NCBI RefSeq assembly: GCF_017642925.1
Contig: NZ_JAEPOL010000002.1
Location: 245,405 to 309,404 of the forward strand
DNA: 64,000 nt
DNA from: Maricaulis sp.
GTDB lineage: Bacteria; Pseudomonadota; Alphaproteobacteria; Caulobacterales; Maricaulaceae
Reading direction: 5' to 3'
In this document: positions 33,436-40,904 of the stretch, one piece after another
Layout: every line of letters starts with the position of its first letter
How positions within the stretch are numbered: position 1 is the stretch's first letter
Made by a program: the position numbers and the translations under genes
The notes under the pieces: generated by a model
Databases searched by the model: none
What the model saw: the letters and a program-made list of their open reading frames with translations, nothing else
Told to the model about the DNA's origin: nothing

Positions 33436-34208
33436 CAGTGCAGCTCGACACCGCCGTCCACATTGAACGCCTGGCCCGTGACATGCGGTGCCGTCGCAAA
33501 AAAGACGGCCAGCTGGCCCATGTCCTGCGGCGTCTGGGCGATGCCCTGGGGGATAATCGTGTCGATATGCCGGGCCCAGGAGTCCTCGACCCCCTCCTGC
33601 GGCGCACGCCACTCCTCGGAGAGATAGTCCCACATCCAGGTGCGCACGATGCCGGGGCAGATCGCGTTCACCGTGATGCCGTCGCGGGCAAGTTCCTTGG
33701 CCAGCGTGTTGGTGAAACCGACCACGGCGAACTTGGACGCGCAATAGTGCGCCAGCGTCGTGAAGCCGTTCTTGCCGGCGATCGAGGCGACATTGATGAT
33801 CCGCCCGTCGCCGCAGGCCTTCATGTGCGGGATGACGGCCTTGGAACACAGGAAGGGGCCCTTGGCATTGACCGCCATGATCCGGTCCCACTCGGCCTCC
33901 TCGAGTTCCTCGACCGGAGCCGCGCTGAGCACGCCGGCATTGTTGACGAGAATGTCGACCGCACCGAGCGCTTCGATAGTCCGGTCGATCATGAAGGCGA
34001 CCTGGTCGGCCTTCGAGACATCCGCCTCGATCTCGACCGCTTCACGCCCCAACGCTTGTATGTCCGACAGGGTTTTCTGGGCATCCGTTCCCAGCCGGGC
34101 ATCGGCAATGGCAATATCCGCACCCTCGCGGGCAAGTTCCAGGGCGATGCCGCGCCCGATACCGCGACTGCCTCCCGTGATCAGTGCTGTCTTCCCGCTC
34201 AGTTTCAT
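33435..34208 (-). CDS. SDR oxidoreductase, acetoin/diacetyl reductase-like
   Basis: A 257-residue classical short-chain dehydrogenase. NAD(P) loop TGGSRGIGRG, NNAG at the usual place, and catalytic Ser (VASIAG) with Y-C-A-S-K. The sequence ends in VTGQAFNVDGGVELH. Neighbours (acetoin E1 alpha and beta, lipoyl protein, E2) suggest that it interconverts acetoin and butanediol or diacetyl. The ATG at 34208 (MKLSGKTALITGG) follows GGAAAGGACAG; longer upstream reading would cross the lipoyl gene. A different ketoreductase role is possible. Confidence 0.8.
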   Translation of the reverse strand: MKLSGKTALITGGSRGIGRGIALELAREGADIAIADARLGTDAQKTLSDIQALGREAVEIEADVSKADQVAFMIDRTIEALGAVDILVNNAGVLSAAPVEELEEAEWDRIMAVNAKGPFLCSKAVIPHMKACGDGRIINVASIAGKNGFTTLAHYCASKFAVVGFTNTLAKELARDGITVNAICPGIVRTWMWDYLSEEWRAPQEGVEDSWARHIDTIIPQGIAQTPQDMGQLAVFFATAPHVTGQAFNVDGGVELH

Positions 34209-34237
34209 CGGCCTGTCCTTTCCTGTCGCCGGCGCTG

Positions 34238-34546
34238 TCACGCCTTCTTCTGCGGTTGATAGTTCTTGATGAAAGCCGACACGTCGGCCTCCGATGCCTT
34301 GCCCGTCACAATCACCCCGATCAGGGCTCCGACGGGGAGTTCGACCCCGGTCCCGACGACAATCCGCGACAGCACGCCGCCGGCCGGCGCCTCGCACTCA
34401 TTCGCGCTCTTTGATGTCTCGACGTCGAACAGGTGTTCGCCCGTCCTCACCGTCTCGCCCTCCTTGCGGAGCCAGCGGCTGACCGAGCCGGTTTCCATGG
34501 TCAGCCCCAGCTTGGGCAGGGTGATCGGTACCAGCCCCTCAGGCAT
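34238..34546 (-). CDS. Stand-alone lipoyl-domain protein
   Basis: A 102-residue biotinyl/lipoyl-domain protein: PITLPKLGLTMETGSVSRWL, the lipoylation site K in FDVETSKSANECEAP, and the second half LSRIVVGTGVELPVG. It acts as swinging acyl carrier for the dehydrogenase complex. The ATG at 34546 overlaps the acoB stop (ATGCCTGA), while a TTG at 34564 would extend it by six residues. A lysine-rich tail (YQPQKKA) is all that follows, so no E2 core is attached. Confidence 0.85.
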   Translation of the reverse strand: MPEGLVPITLPKLGLTMETGSVSRWLRKEGETVRTGEHLFDVETSKSANECEAPAGGVLSRIVVGTGVELPVGALIGVIVTGKASEADVSAFIKNYQPQKKA

Positions 34547-35558
34547 CGGCCCGCTCTTTGACAATCGCGCGCACCGCCTGCTCGATATCGTCCGGACCGG
34601 GGATGTAGGCGTCCTCGAGTTCCGGGGCGAAGGGGACGGGGCAATGCGGCGGCGTGACCTTGCGGATGGGCGCCGTGAGACTGTTGAATGCCTCTTCGGC
34701 GACGAGGCTGGCGATGTCGGCCGCCATGCCGCAGCGCGGATGCGCCTCGTCGATGACGACCAGCCGGCCGGTGCTGCGCACGCTCGCCAGTATCGTCCCG
34801 GTATCCAGCGGCGAAGTGGTGCGCGGATCGATCACGGTACACTGGATACCGTCCTTGGCGAGCCGGTCGGCGGCCGTCTTCGCGAACCCGACCATGCGGC
34901 CCAGGGCTACCAGCGTGACGTCCCCGCCCTCGCAGACGATACGGGCCTCACCGAAGGGAATCGCGTAGGGCTTGTCCGGCACCTCCCCGGTGTCGTCGAA
35001 CATCGCCTTGTGTTCGAAGAAGATCACCGGATCGTCGTCGCGGATAGCCTGGGTCAGAAGCCCTTTCGCCTCGTAAGGGGAAGACGGAACGGCCACTTTC
35101 AGGCCCGGAAAGTGCGTGAAAACCGGGTAGAGCATCTGGCTGTGCTGACTTGCAGCCCGCACGCCGGCCCCGCACAGGGTACGGATCACCACCGGGGTCT
35201 TCGCCGTGCCGCCGAACATGTAGCGGAACTTGGCGATCTGGTTGAAGATCTGGTCGCCGCACACGCCAAAAAAGTCGACGAACATCAGCTGGGCCACAGG
35301 CCGCAGGCCGGTTACAGCCGCGCCGCCGGCCGCACCGATGAAGGCGCTTTCGCTGATCGGCGTGTCGAACACCCGGCCGCGGCCGAATTCGTTGAGCAGG
35401 CCCTTGGTGGCGCCGAGCACGCCGCCCCAGGCATCCTGGGCACCGCGCGCGCCCATGCCTCCGGCGATATCCTCGCCCAGAAGCACGACCTTGGGATCGC
35501 GGTGCATTTCGTCGCGCAGGGCCTCATTGATGGCCTGGCGGAAGGATTTCACGGACAT
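34539..35558 (-). CDS. acoB: Acetoin/2-oxoacid dehydrogenase E1 beta subunit
   Basis: A 339-residue transketolase-like E1 beta. GEDIAGGMGARGAQDAWGG, FDTPISESAFIGAAGGAA and KFRYMFGGTAKTPVVIR match the acetoin dehydrogenase beta subunit more closely than pyruvate E1 beta. The ATG at 35558 follows GAGGGGAG and lies 13 bp after acoA. It forms an alpha2beta2 TPP enzyme with AcoA. Confidence 0.88.
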   Translation of the reverse strand: MSVKSFRQAINEALRDEMHRDPKVVLLGEDIAGGMGARGAQDAWGGVLGATKGLLNEFGRGRVFDTPISESAFIGAAGGAAVTGLRPVAQLMFVDFFGVCGDQIFNQIAKFRYMFGGTAKTPVVIRTLCGAGVRAASQHSQMLYPVFTHFPGLKVAVPSSPYEAKGLLTQAIRDDDPVIFFEHKAMFDDTGEVPDKPYAIPFGEARIVCEGGDVTLVALGRMVGFAKTAADRLAKDGIQCTVIDPRTTSPLDTGTILASVRSTGRLVVIDEAHPRCGMAADIASLVAEEAFNSLTAPIRKVTPPHCPVPFAPELEDAYIPGPDDIEQAVRAIVKERADA

Positions 35559-35571
35559 CGCATTTCTCCCC

Positions 35572-36540
35572 TCAATAGGCGGCGTAGACGTGGGTCGTCA
35601 GGGTTTCCGGCGCGGGCGGCGGAGCCGCCCTGGCCTGGGCCACCGCATTCTCGACCAATGCGCGCACCTCGACATCGATGGCGTCGAGTTCGGCAGTGTC
35701 GAGCTGGCCGCCCTGGGTGGTGCGGGCCCGGAAGAAAGCCAGGCAATCCAGGAAGCTGCGCTCCTCCTCCACCTCGCCGGGCGGACGATAGGTCATGGCA
35801 TCGCCCTCGAAATGTCCGTAGTAGCGGGTGAATTCGATGTGGATGAAGCGCGGTCCGGCGCCATTGCGGATTGCTTCCAGTGCTTCCTGTGCGGCGCGGT
35901 AGACGGCGAAGAAATCATGCCCGTCCACCTTCTCGCCCTTGATGCCGAAGCCTTCGGCACGGCGGACCGGATCGTTGCCGCCGATCGACCAGTCGCTCGA
36001 CGTGCTCTCGGCATAGCCATTGTCTTCCAGCACAAAAAGAACCGGCAGGTCGTAGACCCGGGCGAAGTTCAGCGATTCCAGCGTCGTGCCCTGGTTGAAG
36101 GCACCATCGCCGAAGAAGGCGACAGCCACCCCGCCATTGTCGAGCACGCGTGCCGACAGCGCCGCGCCGCAGGCCAGCGGCGGACCGCCGCCGACAATGC
36201 CATTGGCGCCCAGCATGCCCTTGGAGATATCGGCGATATGCATCGAGCCGCCCTTGCCATGGCATAGCCCGTCCGCACGGCCGAAGATCTCCTTCATCAT
36301 GGCCGTCACATCGCAATCCTTGGCGATGGAATGACCATGGCCGCGATGGGTCGAGGTGATCTGGTCTCCCGGCTGCAGATTTTCGCACACGGCCACGGCC
36401 GCGGTTTCCTCGCCGGCATACAGGTGTACGAAGCCGGGAATGCCGCCGCTCGCGAACTCCCGGTGCACCCGCTCCTCGAACTCCCGGATGGTGCACATGC
36501 GGCGATAGGCGCGCAACAGGTCTTCACGCTCTAGTCTCAT
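35572..36540 (-). CDS. acoA: Acetoin/2-oxoacid dehydrogenase E1 alpha subunit (TPP-dependent)
   Basis: A 322-residue E1 alpha. The segments GGIPGFVHLYAGEETAAVAV, TSTHRGHGHSIAKDCDV and KGMLGANGIVGGGPPLACGA are typical of acetoin:DCPIP oxidoreductase (AcoA). The TPP/Mg motif is GDGAFNQG ending at the conserved N of ALEDNGY. It would cleave acetoin into acetaldehyde and an acetyl group passed to lipoyl. The ATG at 36540 follows GGGGAGATCC. First gene of the acoA-acoB-lipoyl-SDR-E2 operon, 62 nt from a perfect FixK box. Confidence 0.88.
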   Translation of the reverse strand: MRLEREDLLRAYRRMCTIREFEERVHREFASGGIPGFVHLYAGEETAAVAVCENLQPGDQITSTHRGHGHSIAKDCDVTAMMKEIFGRADGLCHGKGGSMHIADISKGMLGANGIVGGGPPLACGAALSARVLDNGGVAVAFFGDGAFNQGTTLESLNFARVYDLPVLFVLEDNGYAESTSSDWSIGGNDPVRRAEGFGIKGEKVDGHDFFAVYRAAQEALEAIRNGAGPRFIHIEFTRYYGHFEGDAMTYRPPGEVEEERSFLDCLAFFRARTTQGGQLDTAELDAIDVEVRALVENAVAQARAAPPPAPETLTTHVYAAY

Positions 36541-36602
36541 GACCGGATCTCCCCGACAGCTTGGTATCGGAGCGATCCTGAAGGGCAGGACCGCTGCACG
36601 CT

Positions 36603-36616
36603 TTGACATTCGTCAA
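36603..36616 (-). promoter_or_regulatory. FixK/FNR box before the aco operon
   Basis: TTGACATTCGTCAA, perfect dyad, 63 nt upstream of the acoA ATG and 21 nt past the phaC stop. Confidence 0.8.
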
Positions 36617-36637
36617 GTCGGTGGCGGGAAACCGCTA

Positions 36638-38458
36638 TCAGCTCATCTGGACATAGCTGCCCGGGGCCGGCTTGAGGGGCGCATAGCCCTGCTCCGGCGC
36701 GCCCATCCGGGGCGGGGCGACACGGCCTGGTGAACCGCGCTCGGCCAGCCATCCGGCCCAGGCCGTCCACCAAGACCCCTCCTGCGGCTCGACGCTCGCC
36801 TTCCAGCGCTCCGGACTGAGATAGTCGTCTTCCCGCTGGCGCGTCGCAATGCGGAAGGACCGGCCGGCATGACCCGGTTCGGAGACGATGCCCGCATTGT
36901 GTCCGCCGCTTGTGAGCACGAAGGTGATCGGCGCCCGAGCAAAGAGATTCAGCTTGTAGACCGAAGCCCAGGGCGCGATATGGTCCTTCTCGGTCCCGAC
37001 CAGGAAGATCGGCGCGTCGATATCGGACAGCGCCACTACCCGTCCCTCCACCGCGAACCGTCCCGCCGTCAGCCGGTTCTCCAGGAACAGGCCACGCAGA
37101 TATTCCGAATGCATCCGGGCCGGCATGCGGGTCTGGTCGGAGTTCCAGATCGACAGGTCGAAGGGCTTGTCGCGTTCGCCGAGAAAATACTCCCGTGCCG
37201 CCTTCGACCAGAGGAGTTCGTCAGCCCGCAGCAGGGTGAAGGCGCCCGACATCTGATGGCCTTCCAGCACGCCCTGGTCCCACATCATGTCTTCCAGGCA
37301 CGCGATCTGTGCATCGTCGACGAAGAGCAGGAGGTCGCCGGCCTCGGCAAAGTCGACCTGGGCGGCGAGCAAGGTGATGGTGGCAAGCCGGTCGTCCTGG
37401 CGCCGCGCCATTTCCGAGGCAGCGATGGCAAGCAGCGTGCCGCCAAGGCAATACCCGCAGGCATGAACCTTCGCGCCGGGCTGGACAGCACCGATCGTGT
37501 CGAGCGCGTCCATGATCCCGAAGGTGCGATAGTCGTCGAGCGACAGGTCGCGGTCCTCCGGTCCCGGATTGATCCAGGAGATCATGTAGACCGTGAAGCC
37601 CTGGCGGGTCAGCCAGCCGACCAGCGAGTTCTCGGGCGACAAGTCGAGGATATAGTATTTCATGATCCAGGCCGGCACGATCAGGATCGGTTCGGCATGC
37701 ACGCTCCCGGTCTGCGGCACGTACTGGATGAGCTCCATCAACCCGTTACGGTAGATCACCTCTCCCGGCGTCGTGGCCAGGCTGTGACCGACCGCTTCCC
37801 GGGCGGCCCGATCATGTCCTTTGCCGCGGGTGACGCTGACCATGTCCTCCAGGAAATTGGCGGCGCCCTGCCAGAGATTCCGGCCGCCCGTTTCCGCCGT
37901 GCGGCGCCATATGGCGGGATTTAGCATTGGGTTGTTGGCCGGACACACGGCGTCCATCGCGAAATCGGCCATGACGCCCGTGCGCCGGACATTGCGTTCG
38001 TGCATGCCGCGGACGGGGCCGGTCGCCGCGTGCCACCAGCTGTCTGCGGCGGCCCAGGACTGGGCGTAAAGATCGAAGGGCAGGTCGCGCCAGCCCGGAT
38101 CGGCGAAACGGCGATCCCTGCCCGTTTCGGGAAACGGCGGCTCGACATCGGACAGGCCCGCCAGACGCTGCAGCGCATAACTGCCCAGCGCCCAGCCATC
38201 GGCCATGGCCTTCAGCCCCAAGGCTGAGCGGTGCGTAGGCGCCGCGGCCAGATTGATCGCCCAGTCGGCCCAGGGTGCCAGAACGGCGGACGGTGAAACA
38301 CCCCCGGTCAGGCGCGCCATGGCCGCGCGGGCTGCACGGTCAGGTGTGCGCGGATCCTCCAGAGCACCCCCACCGACCGGGCGGGGCGCCGGATCGGCAT
38401 CGGCTTCAGGGCCCGCGCCGCTCTCAGGCCGGCCCGTTTCCCGCCGGGTCTTTTCCAT
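36638..38458 (-). CDS. phaC: Class I-type polyhydroxyalkanoate synthase
   Basis: A 606-residue PHA synthase of the alpha/beta hydrolase fold. The lipase-like box with catalytic Cys is GYCLGG (C337), and the last His is in TSGGHNAGIVSEPG. PAWIMKYYILDLSPENSLVGW and YMISWINPGPEDRDLSLDDY are hallmark blocks, and the DUF3141/PhaC N-terminal domain precedes it. It polymerises 3-hydroxyacyl-CoA. The ATG at 38458 follows GGGAGGGAAGCGCG. It follows the phasin gene by 31 bp. phaA and phaB are not in the window. Confidence 0.93.
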   Translation of the reverse strand: MEKTRRETGRPESGAGPEADADPAPRPVGGGALEDPRTPDRAARAAMARLTGGVSPSAVLAPWADWAINLAAAPTHRSALGLKAMADGWALGSYALQRLAGLSDVEPPFPETGRDRRFADPGWRDLPFDLYAQSWAAADSWWHAATGPVRGMHERNVRRTGVMADFAMDAVCPANNPMLNPAIWRRTAETGGRNLWQGAANFLEDMVSVTRGKGHDRAAREAVGHSLATTPGEVIYRNGLMELIQYVPQTGSVHAEPILIVPAWIMKYYILDLSPENSLVGWLTRQGFTVYMISWINPGPEDRDLSLDDYRTFGIMDALDTIGAVQPGAKVHACGYCLGGTLLAIAASEMARRQDDRLATITLLAAQVDFAEAGDLLLFVDDAQIACLEDMMWDQGVLEGHQMSGAFTLLRADELLWSKAAREYFLGERDKPFDLSIWNSDQTRMPARMHSEYLRGLFLENRLTAGRFAVEGRVVALSDIDAPIFLVGTEKDHIAPWASVYKLNLFARAPITFVLTSGGHNAGIVSEPGHAGRSFRIATRQREDDYLSPERWKASVEPQEGSWWTAWAGWLAERGSPGRVAPPRMGAPEQGYAPLKPAPGSYVQMS

Positions 38459-38489
38459 CGCGCTTCCCTCCCGCCGGTGCCGGCAGGGC

Positions 38490-38894
38490 TCAGCGCTTGG
38501 AGGCGCCGCCCTTGCCCGCATCCGGCAGTCCCGACATGGCGATCTGGGACAGGCGCCCGAACTCGTCCATATAATCCTGGAAGGCTGTTTGCGCCGCGCG
38601 TGTCGCGACCTCGCCGGCATCAACCGGCGACTGGCAGGACGCCAGTTCGTCGAAATACTCCCGGTAGTGCCCGGCCCTTACGCTGGCGAGCCGAGCGGCT
38701 TCGCCATTGAAGGCCATCGCCCGCTGCCAGAAGCCATTGGTCGCGGCTTCCACGACCGTCTTGATGTTCGAGGCGGCTTCGTCGACGGCGGCCGCAGCTG
38801 CCTCCGCCCGGCCATCGGCCTTGATGGCCGCGGGTGCCTTGTCTCTACCGGTCGAGGTCCTGGTTTCGGTCTGGTTCGTGGTTGTGGTTGTCAT
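38490..38894 (-). CDS. Phasin family protein
   Basis: A 134-residue phasin: a low-complexity Thr-rich start (MTTTTTNQTETRTSTGRDK), an Ala-rich helical middle (KADGRAEAAAAAVDEAASNI), NGFWQRAMAFNGEAARLASV and a last helix FQDYMDEFGRLSQIAMSGL. Phasins coat PHA granules and control their size. The ATG at 38894 follows GGAGCTTCGACC. It forms an operon with phaC. No FixK box was found in the 171-bp divergent region before nrdJ. Confidence 0.85.
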   Translation of the reverse strand: MTTTTTNQTETRTSTGRDKAPAAIKADGRAEAAAAAVDEAASNIKTVVEAATNGFWQRAMAFNGEAARLASVRAGHYREYFDELASCQSPVDAGEVATRAAQTAFQDYMDEFGRLSQIAMSGLPDAGKGGASKR

Positions 38895-39065
38895 GGTCGA
38901 AGCTCCGTGACTGGAAGCGCTTTGCTGTGCTGTGACAGGCCTGCGGACGCATTGGCCCTGTATTCTATTGAGCCGTTCCGGACCCCTTCGCCGCAACCCC
39001 GCAATTCTACGTAGCTGGCCCGGTTTCGCTTGGAGAGAGGCCTGTCAGACCGCTAAATTGCCACC

Positions 39066-40829
39066 ATGTTCCACTGGCCTGCCGCGATTTCCCGGCGTGT
39101 CTGGGAAGACAAGTATCGTCACACCGATGCCGATCCGGCCGAGACCGCACCGGACGATAGCTGGCGGCGTGTCGCAAACGCCCTCGCAGCGGCGGAAACG
39201 CAGGACAGTGAGACATGGGCAGGTCGCTTTTTCGGCGCGATGTCCGATTTCCGATTCCTGCCGGGCGGCCGCATACTGGCGGGTGCAGGCACAGGGCGCG
39301 ATGTCACCCTGTTCAACTGCTTTGTCATGGGCACGCTGGAGGACTCGGTCGCGGGCATATTTCGCGCCCTGGAGGAGAGCGCCCGGACCATGCAGCAGGG
39401 CGGCGGCATCGGGATCGACTTCTCTCCGCTGCGTCCCCGCGGCATGCCGGCACGCCGGACCGGAAACATCGCAACCGGACCGGTTTCCTTCATGCGGATA
39501 TGGGATGCCGTGTGCGTCACCATCCTGTCCGCCGGCGCCCGCCGCGGCGCCATGATGGCAACCCTGCGCTGCGACCACCCCGACATCGAGGCGTTCATCG
39601 ATGCCAAGCGCGAACCCGGGCAATTGCGTCATTTCAACCTGTCGGTCCTGATCACCGATACCTTCATGGAGGCCGTGCGCACGGACGGCGACTGGCCGCT
39701 CGTCTTCCCCGCGCCCGGCGAAAAGGCCGGTCGGGGGCCGTGCCACATCCTGCGCCGGATCCGGGCCCGCGAGCTCTGGGCAAGGATCACCGAAACCGCC
39801 TACGACACCGCCGAACCGGGCGTACTTTTTGTCGACCGGATCAACCGGCTCAACAATCTGGCCTATTGCGAATGCATCACGGCGACCAACCCGTGCGGCG
39901 AAATACCGCTGCCGCCCTATGGCGCCTGCGCTCTCGGCTCCATCAATCTGACCCGCTTCGTGCAACATCCTTTTACGCCCCGGGCCCGGCTCGACACCGG
40001 CGCTATCGAAGCGACCGTGCCGGTCGCGGTACGCCTGCTCGACAACGTCTTGGACGTCTCCCGCTTCCCGCTAGACGCCCAGGCCGAAATGGCCCGACAG
40101 ACCCGGCGCATCGGACTGGGAATGACCGGTCTGGCCGATACCCTTCTCATGCTGGGCCTGGATTATGGTGAAGACACCGCCAGGCAATTGGCTGCCGAAA
40201 CCATGCGCCGCATCTGCCACGCCGCCTATCGCGCCTCCATCGCACTCGCCCGGGACAAGGGCCCCTTTCCCCGTTTCGAGCGCGATGCCTATCTGGCGGG
40301 CGGCTTTGTCTCGGCCCTGCCTGCCGATATCCGCGATGCCATCGCCGCATACGGCATCCGCAACAGCCATCTTGTCGCCATCGCACCGACCGGCAGTATC
40401 AGCCTCCTGGCCGGCAATGTCTCCAGCGGGCTGGAACCGATTTTCGCCGGGCGGGTCCGGCGACGTGTCATCGGTCCGGAGGGCGAGCCGGTCTCGCTGG
40501 ATCTGACCGATTACGCGCTGGCAGTGTGGCGCGGAATGGTGCGTCGCGAAGACGGCGTGCCCGACGCTTTCGTGACCGCCACCGACCTGCCGGCTGAGGC
40601 CCATCTCGACATGCAGGCTGCGCTGCAGCCCCATGTCGACAATGCCATCTCAAAAACCGTCAACGTTCCGGCCGACTGTACGCGCGAGGCCTTCGCGAGC
40701 CTGTACGAACGTGCTTTCGCCCTGGGTCTCAAGGGGTGCACCGTATTCCGGCCCAATCCCGTGACCGGCGCAGTCCTGACCCGAGAGGACGGACCGGAGG
40801 ACCAGCATTGCTGCCGGATCGAGGCGTGA
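39066..40829 (+). CDS. nrdJ: Adenosylcobalamin-dependent (class II) ribonucleotide reductase
   Basis: A 587-residue class II RNR. N-terminal VWEDKYRHTDADPAE, substrate Cys in TLFNCFVMGTLEDSVAG, the N-C-E-type catalytic block TNPCGEIPLPPYGACALGSI, and a C-terminal Cys pair (HCCRIEA) used for re-reduction. It makes deoxynucleotides without oxygen, using vitamin B12. Shorter than many NrdJ (700-900), like the NrdZ group. A GAGAGAGG lies 25 nt before the ATG, so translation start strength is uncertain. A second, aerobic RNR is expected elsewhere in the genome. Confidence 0.9.
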   Translation: MFHWPAAISRRVWEDKYRHTDADPAETAPDDSWRRVANALAAAETQDSETWAGRFFGAMSDFRFLPGGRILAGAGTGRDVTLFNCFVMGTLEDSVAGIFRALEESARTMQQGGGIGIDFSPLRPRGMPARRTGNIATGPVSFMRIWDAVCVTILSAGARRGAMMATLRCDHPDIEAFIDAKREPGQLRHFNLSVLITDTFMEAVRTDGDWPLVFPAPGEKAGRGPCHILRRIRARELWARITETAYDTAEPGVLFVDRINRLNNLAYCECITATNPCGEIPLPPYGACALGSINLTRFVQHPFTPRARLDTGAIEATVPVAVRLLDNVLDVSRFPLDAQAEMARQTRRIGLGMTGLADTLLMLGLDYGEDTARQLAAETMRRICHAAYRASIALARDKGPFPRFERDAYLAGGFVSALPADIRDAIAAYGIRNSHLVAIAPTGSISLLAGNVSSGLEPIFAGRVRRRVIGPEGEPVSLDLTDYALAVWRGMVRREDGVPDAFVTATDLPAEAHLDMQAALQPHVDNAISKTVNVPADCTREAFASLYERAFALGLKGCTVFRPNPVTGAVLTREDGPEDQHCCRIEA

Positions 40830-40904
40830 CGAATTGGCCGCTGCGCCCTGCCGTGTCCGGCGTATAGGATAACTGCAGCCGCCAGCGCAGGGGGATGACC
40901 GATC

